Position numbers and translations under genes: made by a program. A stretch of DNA of 64,000 nt from Candidatus Cloacimonadota bacterium. Lineage in GTDB: Bacteria; Cloacimonadota; Cloacimonadia; Cloacimonadales; TCS61. How positions within the stretch are numbered: position 1 is the stretch's first letter; every line of letters starts with the position of its first letter. Where the stretch lies: contig JASUTE010000001.1 of NCBI GenBank assembly GCA_030445745.1, forward strand, positions 62,001-126,000, read 5' to 3'. Under the pieces are notes generated by a model, which saw only the letters and a program-made list of their open reading frames with translations, made no database searches and was not told where the DNA came from. Shown here piece after piece: positions 33,977 to 42,921 of the stretch.

Positions 33977-36211
33977 ATGAAATTTAGAAGTGTATTATTC
34001 ATCTTTTTAGTGTTTTCAGTTTTAGCTGCCACAAACTACGACAGCTATGAAAAGCGCTGGCAAGTAATTGATAAAGAAACTAAATCTGCAGATAGTTTGA
34101 AAACTGAGATAATAGAAAAATTCCCTAATTCTCCGCTAAGCTTTCAATTTTGCCAAGACGAGTTTTATGATAAACTTTATCCCATTTGGAACAACGATTC
34201 TTTGAAAGTTGTAGTTATAACGAAACTTTTACGTAAGTATCCTCAAAACCAATGGGCGCGCACTATGTACCGCTATTTGGCGCATTCTTTGTTTAACTTG
34301 AAAAAATATGAGCAATTACAGCAAACTCTAAGTGAGTTTAGGGAAAATTTTGCTGATGATTATAAACCTTGGCAGCTTTCAGCAAAATATTATGTGGAAA
34401 TGGGAAAACCAGTTAAAGCCCTTGAGTTTGCTAGAAAAGGCTACCGGTTAAGCAAAGATTATCCTGTTTTATCGCATTATCCGCCGCAGCAATGGAATCT
34501 GGAAAGACGCGCTGCCTCTGTTGTTGCTGCTGAAACCTATGCAGAAGCTTTAAAGGAAAATGGAAATTATGAAAAGATAATAGAGGTCTTAAAAACAGAA
34601 CTACAAATCAATAAACTAGGCGTGAACGATGAGAAAACAGCAGCTGGACTGCATTATTGGGTGGCTGCAGCTTATTTTAAATTAGGAAGAGAGCAGCTGG
34701 CACTGCAGCATTCTATAACTGCAGCGCAATTAGGCGATAGAGGTAATATTTATGCCAAAAAAGCGGAAAAGCTGCTTCAAGAACTTACAGGTTTTTCGGA
34801 AGAGGAACTATTGCAATTTGCCCGCCAGAAAGTAGGTTATAACCGCGTTGTTTTTTCCAATATAAACAAGCAGGTGGGGTTACAGAACATAAAAGCCAAA
34901 AGAGTGGCCTGGTCAGACTTCAACAAAGATGATTTTGATGATATTTTAGTAAATGGCAACCGGATCTTCAAAAATTTGGCTGGGAAAGAATTTATTGAAG
35001 TAACTGATAGCATTTTTCTTGAAGCTCCAAACAGTAACGGTGGCTTGTGGGCTGATTTTAACAACGATGGTTGGCTGGATATTATCAGTAAAGATCCTGA
35101 ACAAATTTATGTGCAGGAAGATGGTAAGTTCCAGCTGTTAGCAAATTTGGATAATAAAGTAAGCACGGAAGGAGTAGCTGTAGGTGATGTAAACAATGAT
35201 GGCTGGTTGGATGTATATTTGGCAAACTACGAAAGCAGACAAGATGGAACTATCAAATATCTATCAGATCAATTTTATGTGAATAAAAATGGAGAAAAAT
35301 TCTATGAAGCTAGCGAAAGAGCAGACCTGTATTCACCAGAACCCATGGCAGGACGGGGAGTGAATATGTGTGATTTTGATATGGATGGAGATCTGGATAT
35401 ATATGTTTCCAATTATAGACTCTGCGAGAATTTTTTATGGGAAAACGATGGCAGTGGTCATTTCCAAAATAAAGCTGAAAAATTTGGTTTGGCTGGAAAC
35501 GAAACAGATGGATGGTGGGGACATACGATTGGTAGCCAATGGGCTGATATCGACAGCGACGGTGATTGGGATTTACTAACCTGCAACCTAGCTCATCCTC
35601 GCTATATAGATTTTTCCAATAAAACTATGTTGTATGAAAACGAAAATCTGGAATTTAGGGATATTCGAGCTGAAGCTGGAATTAAATTTGCTGAAACACA
35701 TTCCGAACCATGCTGGGCAGATTTCAACAACGATGGCTACTTGGATCTTTATATTACCTGTGTTTATCCCCAGCGGCGTTCATTCCTATACTTAAATAAT
35801 GCTGATGGAACTTTTAGTGACGTTACATATCTAAGTGGAACTCGCTATTTCAACGGTTGGGGAGTTGCCAGCAGCGATTTCGATAATGATGGAGATGTTG
35901 ACCTGCTGGTTGCGGGTAATAAATTAACTTTGTATGAAAACAGAACCGCAAACGATTACAACTGGATTGAATTTAGAATTTATGGGGAAAATCATCTAGA
36001 TGCTATCGGCAGCAAAATAATCTTACAGCATGCCAACGATAGCCAAATTCGACAAATCCAGGGAGGAAAAGGAACTACCAACCAGAATTCACTAAAGCAA
36101 CATTTTGGTTTTAATACTGTACCAAAGTATGTAAAAATAATTTTTCCAGATGGGAAACAAAGAGTTCTGGAAAACATTATTCCCAACAATATCTATAATA
36201 TCTACCAGTAA
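33977..36211 (+). CDS. Secreted TPR/FG-GAP (VCBS) protein with UnbV/ASPIC domain
   Basis: A 744-residue exported protein of the CRTAC1/ASPIC kind. A signal peptide (1-18) leads to a TPR-like helical region (about 60-275). Then come at least six calcium-binding Asp-rich loops of FG-GAP/VCBS repeats (FNKDDFDDI, FNNDGWLDI, VNNDGWLDV, FDMDGDLDI, IDSDGDWDL, FDNDGDVDLL) forming a seven-bladed propeller-like fold. The UnbV/ASPIC domain (about 655-744; GSKIILQHANDSQIRQIQGGKGTTNQNSLKQHFGF) closes the protein. Such proteins occur on the surface or are secreted in Bacteroidota-like groups; binding partners are unknown. Confidence 0.88.
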   Translation: MKFRSVLFIFLVFSVLAATNYDSYEKRWQVIDKETKSADSLKTEIIEKFPNSPLSFQFCQDEFYDKLYPIWNNDSLKVVVITKLLRKYPQNQWARTMYRYLAHSLFNLKKYEQLQQTLSEFRENFADDYKPWQLSAKYYVEMGKPVKALEFARKGYRLSKDYPVLSHYPPQQWNLERRAASVVAAETYAEALKENGNYEKIIEVLKTELQINKLGVNDEKTAAGLHYWVAAAYFKLGREQLALQHSITAAQLGDRGNIYAKKAEKLLQELTGFSEEELLQFARQKVGYNRVVFSNINKQVGLQNIKAKRVAWSDFNKDDFDDILVNGNRIFKNLAGKEFIEVTDSIFLEAPNSNGGLWADFNNDGWLDIISKDPEQIYVQEDGKFQLLANLDNKVSTEGVAVGDVNNDGWLDVYLANYESRQDGTIKYLSDQFYVNKNGEKFYEASERADLYSPEPMAGRGVNMCDFDMDGDLDIYVSNYRLCENFLWENDGSGHFQNKAEKFGLAGNETDGWWGHTIGSQWADIDSDGDWDLLTCNLAHPRYIDFSNKTMLYENENLEFRDIRAEAGIKFAETHSEPCWADFNNDGYLDLYITCVYPQRRSFLYLNNADGTFSDVTYLSGTRYFNGWGVASSDFDNDGDVDLLVAGNKLTLYENRTANDYNWIEFRIYGENHLDAIGSKIILQHANDSQIRQIQGGKGTTNQNSLKQHFGFNTVPKYVKIIFPDGKQRVLENIIPNNIYNIYQ

Positions 36212-36212
36212 A

Positions 36213-36377
36213 TCATATACCTAAGTAGAATGTAATTAAGACACCTAATCCGGTAATTATTAAAAAGAAGACAGCAAAGGAAAAGATACGCTCTTTCCTC
36301 TGTTTTTTCACAGTGTTGTTACGTTCGTTTCGTTCCAGCTCTTGCGTTATTTTCGATAATTTTTCACGCTTATTCAT
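36213..36377 (-). CDS. Small single-helix membrane protein (54 residues)
   Basis: ATG at 36377 with a GAGGA ribosome site, stop TGA at 36213-36215, which is 2 nt beyond the convergent stop of the FG-GAP gene. The first 30 residues are charged and Lys/Arg/Glu-rich (MNKREKLSKITQELERNERN), then one transmembrane helix (about 31-53). I do not recognise a family. It is the last gene of the folC transcript (42 nt after folC). Codon use and ribosome site look real. Confidence 0.55.
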   Translation of the reverse strand: MNKREKLSKITQELERNERNNTVKKQRKERIFSFAVFFLIITGLGVLITFYLGI

Positions 36378-36418
36378 TTATTCCTCATATATTTTTTTAT
36401 GCAATTTTAATGCCAACT

Positions 36419-37699
36419 TTAAAATAACTCTTTTTTATGTTTTAATACTTCTGAAATCGTATATAATGACCCTGATATCATAACCACGTCATCATTATTT
36501 GCCTGCCTTATAGCTGTTCGTGTAGCTTCCACTACATCCTCAATTTTCTGATAAGGCACTTTGTGCTGTTTCACATATTTTTCCTGTTCTTCAAGCTCGG
36601 CAGCGCGCTGTGAGTTATTTTTTGCAATGAAGATCTTAGCGCTTACCTGGCAAATATTAGCAATAATGACCTTCAAATTTTTATCGCGTAAAATGGCAAG
36701 TACAAAATATATTTTTCGGTTAGGAAACAGTGAACGTAGATTAGAAGTGAGTACTTTTACACCTTCTTCGTTATGCGCACCATCAATTATTACCATTGGT
36801 TTTTGCTGTAAAATTTGCATACGTCCCGGCCAATTTACTTTACTGAGACCACGGCGTATTTTTTCTATCTGGGGAGTTATGTTTCTTTTTTCCAAATAAA
36901 TTTTACAAGCCGTTATTGCTAAAGCAGCATTGCAAGCTTGGTGTTTTCCGATTAGATTTACATAAATATTTTCATAGCTGCCGTCTTTATCTTCAAAATC
37001 GAAATGAGTGCCCCTATTATCAACTTCTATATTACTTACCTGGAAATCTTTGTTAACTTGTTGTACTGGGATATCTTTTTTTTCTGTTTTTTTTAAAATT
37101 ACCTGTAAAGCATTTTGGGGGATGTTACCAAGAACTAAAGGGGTATTATTTTTTAAAATTCCAGCTTTTTCGAATGCAATTTTTTCGATAGTATCTCCTA
37201 AGCTTTTAGTATGGTCGTAAGAAATACTGGTAATCACTGTTACCGTAGATTGGAAGGGACGCGTACCATCTAAACGCCCTCCTAGCCCAACCTCAAAAAT
37301 AGAAGCATCTACCTGATTATTATAGAATTGCCAAAAAGCCATAGCTGTAGTTATTTCAAAAAAAGAAGCTTCGTATTTCTCGAAAGTATTTTCCCATTTT
37401 TTATAAGTTTGCATCAATTCATCTAATTTAATATTTTTGCCATTTAAACGGATTCTTTCCCGATAATCGATTAGATGTGGAGAAGTATTTAGTCCAGTAG
37501 AAAGGCCATGTTCCAACAGAATAGCTTCGCAAATAGCTGCAGTAGAGCCTTTACCGTTAGTGCCTGCAATATGAATACCAGTTAATTTCTGATTGGGATT
37601 ATCCATTGCCTGCAAAATAGCATGGATTCTATCTAAACCCAGTTTTACATTGCCAGAATGACGTTTATAAATATATTCTAAAAATTTTTTGTAGGTCAC
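36419..37699 (-). CDS. folC: Folylpolyglutamate synthase / dihydrofolate synthase
   Basis: A Mur-ligase-family enzyme that adds Glu to dihydropteroate or tetrahydrofolate. The 426-residue protein has GTNGKGSTAA (P-loop), TSPHLIDYRERI, DASIFEVGLGGRLDGTRPF, the SYDHTKSLGD segment, EKAGI, and the second-domain signature IIDGAHNEEGVK. The folP gene at 61440 provides the preceding step in this pathway. It is transcribed leftward, with a terminator (37706-37737) between it and the upstream pilin-like gene. Confidence 0.95.
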   Translation of the reverse strand: MTYKKFLEYIYKRHSGNVKLGLDRIHAILQAMDNPNQKLTGIHIAGTNGKGSTAAICEAILLEHGLSTGLNTSPHLIDYRERIRLNGKNIKLDELMQTYKKWENTFEKYEASFFEITTAMAFWQFYNNQVDASIFEVGLGGRLDGTRPFQSTVTVITSISYDHTKSLGDTIEKIAFEKAGILKNNTPLVLGNIPQNALQVILKKTEKKDIPVQQVNKDFQVSNIEVDNRGTHFDFEDKDGSYENIYVNLIGKHQACNAALAITACKIYLEKRNITPQIEKIRRGLSKVNWPGRMQILQQKPMVIIDGAHNEEGVKVLTSNLRSLFPNRKIYFVLAILRDKNLKVIIANICQVSAKIFIAKNNSQRAAELEEQEKYVKQHKVPYQKIEDVVEATRTAIRQANNDDVVMISGSLYTISEVLKHKKELF

Positions 37700-37705
37700 G
37701 ATATC

Positions 37706-37737
37706 AATAAAAAACCTTCAGGTAGCGTCCTGAAGGT
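37706..37737 (-). terminator. Rho-independent terminator of the pilin-like gene
   Basis: On the minus strand a 9-nt stem ACCTTCAGG/CCTGAAGGT with a 6-nt loop is followed by T6. It separates the 121-residue protein gene from folC. Confidence 0.85.
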
Positions 37738-37762
37738 GTAAAATTATAATTATTCCTCAACC

Positions 37763-38128
37763 CTATTCGATTATCGATTCTGGTAATTTATGATCGGGTA
37801 GTTCTTCTTCCAAAGGACATCTTACAATTATTTCACTAGTTTCATGATTGCCTTCGATATAGTATTTATCATCTGGACGGCCTGAAGGACACACATAGGT
37901 TTTTTTAAGATAACCAGTTCGACGCAAATCTCTCTGAGTACCGTTAAAATCTAAATTACGCTCTTCCATATAACGCTCAACAGCTTTATATATGATCTTC
38001 ATATTCTTAATACACTCTTCAGTATTCTTCTTCTCGTTAATATTGAAAAAAGAAGGTAACGCCAGTATAAAAATTAATACTAAAAACGCCACAATACTGA
38101 TTAATTTGTAAATATTGAAATTCTTCAT
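37763..38128 (-). CDS. Pilin-like membrane-anchored protein of unknown function
   Basis: A 121-residue protein with one N-terminal hydrophobic helix (about 9-27) and a soluble domain. The part from ECIKNMKIIYKAVERYMEE resembles the helix of type II/IV pseudopilins, and the following GYLKKTYVCPSGR (Cys) with a second cysteine later (IVRCPLEEE) recalls GspG-like minor pilins. However, no G/A-F prepilin peptidase site is visible, so it may not be processed like a true pilin. It is a single gene with its own terminator, divergent from the serA-like gene. Confidence 0.5.
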   Translation of the reverse strand: MKNFNIYKLISIVAFLVLIFILALPSFFNINEKKNTEECIKNMKIIYKAVERYMEERNLDFNGTQRDLRRTGYLKKTYVCPSGRPDDKYYIEGNHETSEIIVRCPLEEELPDHKLPESIIE

Positions 38129-38211
38129 AAGAACTCCCTGAAATTATTTTTTGCGATTAACTTCAATTTTGCTTTTTCCGTCAAGTTCTTTTTATGAATT
38201 ACCGATATTAC

Positions 38212-38239
38212 TTGACCTTTAATGTGCTATTTGTAAATA
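38212..38239 (+). promoter_or_regulatory. Promoter candidate for the serA-like gene
   Basis: TTGACC (38212-38217), a 16-nt spacer, then TAAATA (38234-38239) preceded by TG, an extended -10. It lies 39 nt before the ATG at 38278. The -10 hexamer is weak. Confidence 0.4.
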
Positions 38240-38277
38240 ATGAAAATAGAAATCATAGGAATAAATGGAGGGAAAAA

Positions 38278-39207
38278 ATGGCAAAAAAAGTTTTAGTGGC
38301 AACTGTTAAACCGTTTGCATCCCAGGCAATTAACAAAATCACCGAAATTTGTAAAAATGGTGGTTATGAGTTGGAAATTTTAGAAAAATATGAGAGCAAG
38401 GATGAATTATTAGCTGCAGTGAAAACTGCTGAAGCTCTAATTGTACGCAGTGATAAGATAACAGCCGATGTTATCGCTGAAGCTCCACAGTTAAAAGTAA
38501 TTGTTCGTGGTGGTGCTGGCTATGATAACATCGATTTGGAAGCAGCCGGTGAAAAAGGGATTGTGGTGATGAATACTCCCGGCCAAAATTCCAATGCAGT
38601 AGCAGAATTAGCTTTTGGTATGATGGTTTACATTGCCAGGGGCCAATTTAATGGCAAACCGGGACGTGAACTGAAAGGCAAGAAACTGGGAATACATGCC
38701 TATGGCCATGTTGGTAAAAATGTAGCGCGCATTGCTAAAGGCTTCGATATGGAAGTTTGGGCATACGACCCCTATGTGGATGATGCAGATATTAAAGCTG
38801 ATGGTGTAAAACCAGTGCAAGAAGTAAAAAAGATGTATGAAAACTGTGATTATATCTCGTTGAATCTGCCATCTATCCCAGCTACACAAAAATCAATTAA
38901 TTATGAACTAATGAAAGATCTACCTCAAAATGCTACAATAGTTAATACAGCCCGTAAAGAAATTGTCTGCGAAGATAGTATGATTAAACTGTTAACTGAA
39001 AGAGAGGATCTAAAATATGTTTCCGATATTGCTCCTGTAAAAAAGGACGAGATGTTGGAAAAATTTGGTGACAGAGTCTTCTTTACTCCCAAAAAGATGG
39101 GTGCACAAACATTGGAAGCAAATGTAAATGCTGGTGTAGCAGCTATTAATCAGATAATTGGATATTTCGAAAAAGGCGATACCACCTTTCAGGTTAATAA
39201 GAAATAA
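38278..39207 (+). CDS. serA: D-3-phosphoglycerate dehydrogenase, short Bacteroides-type
   Basis: A 309-residue NAD-dependent 2-hydroxyacid dehydrogenase, probably the first step of serine synthesis. It starts MAKKVLVATVKPFASQAIN, has the nucleotide segment GIHAYGHVGKNVARIA (138-153), VRGGAGYDNID and NTPGQNSNAVAE (99-110), and Arg226 in NTARKEIV. The ACT regulatory domain of long SerA is absent. The usual catalytic His of TPHxGA is replaced: here it is TPKKMGAQT (Lys272, Lys273). I recall this from the Bacteroides/Entamoeba branch of PGDH. The frame is open from 38194, but GGAGG upstream of the ATG at 38278 fixes the start. Confidence 0.88.
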   Translation: MAKKVLVATVKPFASQAINKITEICKNGGYELEILEKYESKDELLAAVKTAEALIVRSDKITADVIAEAPQLKVIVRGGAGYDNIDLEAAGEKGIVVMNTPGQNSNAVAELAFGMMVYIARGQFNGKPGRELKGKKLGIHAYGHVGKNVARIAKGFDMEVWAYDPYVDDADIKADGVKPVQEVKKMYENCDYISLNLPSIPATQKSINYELMKDLPQNATIVNTARKEIVCEDSMIKLLTEREDLKYVSDIAPVKKDEMLEKFGDRVFFTPKKMGAQTLEANVNAGVAAINQIIGYFEKGDTTFQVNKK

Positions 39208-39216
39208 AACTTTTTA

Positions 39217-39245
39217 TTGACACGAAATGGGAGTGTTTCTAAAAA
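39217..39245 (+). promoter_or_regulatory. Promoter of the tRNA-Asn gene
   Basis: TTGACA (39217-39222), a 17-nt spacer, then TAAAAA (39240-39245), about 22 nt before the tRNA 5' end at 39268. The -35 is perfect and spacing is ideal. Confidence 0.6.
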
Positions 39246-39267
39246 GTCACCCTAAATAACGTTAAAA

Positions 39268-39342
39268 TCCTGAATAGCTCAGCGGTAGAGCGGGTGGCTG
39301 TTAACCACTAGGTCGGGGGTTCAAATCCCTCTTCAGGAGCCA
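39268..39342 (+). tRNA. tRNA-Asn (anticodon GTT), CCA encoded
   Basis: A full cloverleaf: acceptor stem TCCTGAA/TTCAGGA (7 bp), U8-A9, D arm GCTC/GAGC, anticodon stem GGTGG/CCACT with loop CTGTTAA holding GTT at 39300-39302, T arm GGGGG-TTCAAAT-CCCTC (one G-T wobble), discriminator G, and an encoded CCA at 39340-39342. A terminator follows directly. Confidence 0.96.
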
Positions 39343-39346
39343 TATT

Positions 39347-39375
39347 AAAGCCCCGAATTTCCGGGGCTTTTTATT
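39347..39375 (+). terminator. Rho-independent terminator after tRNA-Asn
   Basis: A stem of AAAGCCCCG/CGGGGCTTT with a short loop, followed by a T-rich stretch. It would end the tRNA transcript right after the CCA. Confidence 0.85.
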
Positions 39376-39535
39376 TAATAGAGCCTTTACCATTTTTCCT
39401 TAACTTTAGATTTACATTATTTCCTTGATGAATCCGATTCATTTACATTTAATATTTTTTTAAATTGGAAGTGTGGATGAAAAGGATTAAATTGGAGTAA
39501 ATTATATAAAAAATAGTTGTTATTGCTATTCACCA

Positions 39536-40798
39536 GATACAGAGCGAGAAGAGACTACGGCAGTTCAAACCGCGGGCCGGTTCGCTGCTGCTATTAACGA
39601 TAAGTTTTGAAAGCAAAATCAGTATCCGATTCTACCCAAGATTTCCTCAAAATCAAAGACTATTCTTACTAAAAATTACCATGGAAATCTACTAAATACA
39701 GTCGTATTCGAGCTCCTTTCGATACTTTGTTGAGTGCAAATCAAGCTTTAGGAATAATAAATGCGAAACCTTCTTTCGATGTTATCAATCGTAAAGTACC
39801 ACTAATCTATCAGGTGCAATCTAAAAAATTGCTGGAAATGTTTTTAGATTTTATTTGTAAGATTATACAATTGATATTAAGTAACCTTTGCCAACAGATT
39901 CTAAAGGCTAATATCTGGTGAATTGGAACCACAGAAACAGTTTATCCCTTCCAGACTGAAATGTAATCGGCAGCGGCTGCCTCTTCGGAAGCTGAGGCGG
40001 GAAAAGTAATTTTAGGTGGAAATGAAATAGAGGTGACAATTATGTTTTCCGATATCTACAATTTTATCACCTATTCTGAAGGTAAAGCACCGCCGGAACT
40101 CGTAACCAATTTGAACCAGTATTTTGAAAAAATAGCTAACTTTGTCCTGGAAAACAATAGACTCTTGGATAAATATCCAAGTGATGGTATTATAGCGCTT
40201 TTTGAAATGCCAATCTATCGTGCAAATCATGCCTTTTCAGCTTGTAGAACAGCCTTGCAGCATAAAAAATATTGTAAATAATTACAGCAAGAAGGTAAGG
40301 AATTTAACATTCCCGAAGAACTGCATTTAAAAACCAGATTGCATATAAATTCACGTGAGATAATTACCGGAAATTTCGGAGCTGCAAAACGTTGGGATTA
40401 TACTGCTATTGGTGACGCTACCAATTTAGCTGCAAGATTGGAAGGTGTGAATAAAATCTATCAGACTAATATTATATAAATCAGCGAAACAGGTTATGAA
40501 TTGGGAAAAGATAAATTAGTGTGTCGAGAACTGGATTTTCTGCAGGTGCAGGACAAAACAGAACCAACCAGAATCTATGAAATTGTAGGTGAAAAAGTTA
40601 AGAAAAAGAGTTAGAGTGGTTACATCACTATGAAGAAGCTCTACATCTGTATCGAAAAAAGAGTGGGAGAAAGCAGCAGAAATATTTTCTGAACTGATTT
40701 TACCTCCCATTACCGATCCACCTTCAAAGGTTATGCTTGACAGTTGCCGATATCTTTTTAATAAACATCCTGATAAGTGGGGTGGAATTTTAACATAG
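39536..40798 (+). pseudogene. Degraded CHASE2-domain class III adenylate cyclase
   Basis: This 1.3-kb stretch codes for recognisable but broken pieces of one gene. 39536-39921: CHASE2-like sensor fragments in more than one frame (e.g. ALGIINAKPSFDV with NRKVPLIYQ). 40003-40614: the class III cyclase core in one frame, with metal-binding Asp residues (MFSDIYNF; KYPSDGIIALF) and the adenine/ribose contacts GDATNLAARLEG, but interrupted by TAA at 40279-40281 and TAA at 40477-40479, then TAG at 40612. 40611-40798: the usual C-terminal helical tail (KEWEKAAEIFSELILPPITD) in two shifted frames. The surrounding genes are intact, so this looks like real decay. Confidence 0.85.
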
Positions 40799-40806
40799 GA
40801 GTGAAT

Positions 40807-42909
40807 ATGTATAGAAAATTGTTACCATTTTTATTGTTAATACTAATAGTTGCCAGCTGTTCTTTTCCGGAAGAATTTGGACTGCCTAGTTGGGAAACAA
40901 CTTTTCACATGAATATTCTTAACGATTCTTACAATGTATTGGAATTGGCAGAAGAAGACAGTGCATTGGTTGCGATGGGAGATACTCTTGGATTTGTAAA
41001 ATCGGATTCTGAATCGGTGAGTATTGAATTGGATCCTACCGGAGCCGTGAGTGAAGACAAAGAAATAGTAATTGGTAAAATCGAGATAAACGAACCAGAA
41101 CCAAAGCAAACAGAAATTACTATACAGGAAATGGTGGAAGAACATGGTCTTTTTGTTCCAGGTTTGAACTCTTCTATGAATGGCCAGCCTGTCATGGTTC
41201 CCTCTTTTGAACTTGAGGATATAGAAAAAGGTTTCGATAAGTTCGAAGAGTTCCAGGAAGTACATTTTTCCAGTGGATACCTGGACATGAGCTTTACGAA
41301 TAATATGATCTTCTGGTTGGGTTCGGTTGATGGTTCTCTTCCTTTCACGGCTACTCTTAAAGGGGTTTATACAGATGGAACAATTCAAGAGCTAATTAGC
41401 TTGGATTTTCCGCAAGGAATAGCTCCTAATGGCGGAGTTGTGGAATATAACAATTACGATATTTCTGGAATGGTAATTCCTGATTCACTTAGAATGATAA
41501 TACATGGTTGGAGTGATGGTACAGCAGGGAATGTGGAAATTTTGGACTATTATGCTGGTTTGGATATAGAAGTTGATTTCGAAGATTTTGTGATAGACCA
41601 TGCTGTAGCACCTATTCCGGCTCAAGCTATCGATGATTCGGTGGAAGTGGAAGTTAGCGACGAATATGAAATCTATGAAGCTACAATTGAAGAAGGTGAA
41701 TATTTCTTGAACTTGGATATAGAAAACCAAATAGATTTGAATATAAATGCCGAAGTTTATATCGATAACATTTATGATCCCACCGGTAATTCCTATGAAA
41801 CATCATTTACAATTCCTCGTAGCCAAGGAGGAACTTCCTATTTCCAAAAAGATATAAATTTAGCTGGATTTTCTGTTGGAGATGGCAGTGAACCTGTTCA
41901 GATAGTGAAAATTGATTTTTATACCTATACCCAAGATACCGAAGATGAAGTTAGGATCATAGATGCTAACGATAAATTCACAGTACATGCAAACTTGCAG
42001 CCTCTTGATTTTGCCTACATAAATGCTGTTATCAGCCAAGAACAGGATATTGATCCCATTACAGGCGATATAGAGATAGATTTGGATGTGGAAACAGAAG
42101 GCGATTTTGAAATGGTAGGTGCTAGCCAGATGAAGTTAGATATCTCCTATGGGAATTCGAAAATCCCAGCACGTTTGGAATTAAATCTTACAGCTTCCAA
42201 TAATGAAGGTGAAACTGTAGAATTGATTGAATACTCTACCGGAAATGCGCCTATCATCGGTATTCCAGCTCAATCCAATTTCACAATCATTAAAGATTTT
42301 AGCGACTATAATTTAAATGAGATACTCTCTATAATTCCAACTAATATCCAGTATGAGGTTGATCCCATAGTGGGCGGTATTGGTTCAGAAGCTGCGGAGT
42401 TTTACGCTGGAGATACGCTCTATGCCGATATCGAGTTTTCTAGCAAAATAGATTTGGCAACTGATAGCTGGATAATTCCTCAGGAAGATGGCGAGCCGCA
42501 AACCAATGAAGAAGATGTAGCAGATTTTGATCAGGATATTTACGATACGTTCAAAAATGGTCGAATAAACCTGAAATACATCAATACAACCGGTGTGGAT
42601 GTAAAAGCAGAAATCTTGATTTCAGCTACTGAAAACGATCTTGTTCAGCAACTCTACCAGTTCGAAAATCCAGATACTACCAAGATAACAATTATCAGTA
42701 TTCCATATTTGGAAACAACTAACGAAACTATGGAAAAGCAGGTGGAAGTAAAACAAACTGACTTGAAATATCTTTTACAAGATACAGCCTATATCGGTTC
42801 TCGTATTGGGGTTTACAGTGAGCAAGGTACTCCTCTTAGTGGCAGCGTGCAAATTCAAGCTGAACTTGAAGTGCAAATTTTAGCTGGTGATCATTTATTG
42901 GATGACTAA
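40807..42909 (+). CDS. Large acidic lipoprotein of unknown function
   Basis: A 700-residue lipoprotein (lipobox IVASC; first Met at 40807 with AGGAG upstream; the frame is open to 40777). The mature part is almost entirely beta-rich, acidic and built of repeated sandwich-like stretches (FDVEDF-type Asp/Glu-Phe motifs), with no enzymatic signature. It precedes a DUF5723-like outer-membrane barrel by about 12 nt and probably works with it on the cell surface. I do not recognise a named family. Confidence 0.7.
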   Translation: MYRKLLPFLLLILIVASCSFPEEFGLPSWETTFHMNILNDSYNVLELAEEDSALVAMGDTLGFVKSDSESVSIELDPTGAVSEDKEIVIGKIEINEPEPKQTEITIQEMVEEHGLFVPGLNSSMNGQPVMVPSFELEDIEKGFDKFEEFQEVHFSSGYLDMSFTNNMIFWLGSVDGSLPFTATLKGVYTDGTIQELISLDFPQGIAPNGGVVEYNNYDISGMVIPDSLRMIIHGWSDGTAGNVEILDYYAGLDIEVDFEDFVIDHAVAPIPAQAIDDSVEVEVSDEYEIYEATIEEGEYFLNLDIENQIDLNINAEVYIDNIYDPTGNSYETSFTIPRSQGGTSYFQKDINLAGFSVGDGSEPVQIVKIDFYTYTQDTEDEVRIIDANDKFTVHANLQPLDFAYINAVISQEQDIDPITGDIEIDLDVETEGDFEMVGASQMKLDISYGNSKIPARLELNLTASNNEGETVELIEYSTGNAPIIGIPAQSNFTIIKDFSDYNLNEILSIIPTNIQYEVDPIVGGIGSEAAEFYAGDTLYADIEFSSKIDLATDSWIIPQEDGEPQTNEEDVADFDQDIYDTFKNGRINLKYINTTGVDVKAEILISATENDLVQQLYQFENPDTTKITIISIPYLETTNETMEKQVEVKQTDLKYLLQDTAYIGSRIGVYSEQGTPLSGSVQIQAELEVQILAGDHLLDD

Positions 42910-42921
42910 GAATAGGAAGTG

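Noticed and set aside
38129-38277. Riboswitch in the serA-like leader
   Set aside because: The gap is short and A/T-rich, with no stable or conserved structure I can recognise.
40033-40614. Recoding of TAA as a sense codon in the cyclase gene
   Set aside because: All other genes in the window use TAA as a normal stop, and the same locus has frameshifts and a broken sensor part. Plain gene decay explains it.
40843-41388. A 181-codon minus-strand open frame in the large lipoprotein gene
   Set aside because: The plus-strand frame has a signal peptide, ribosome site and operon context. The minus frame has none of these.
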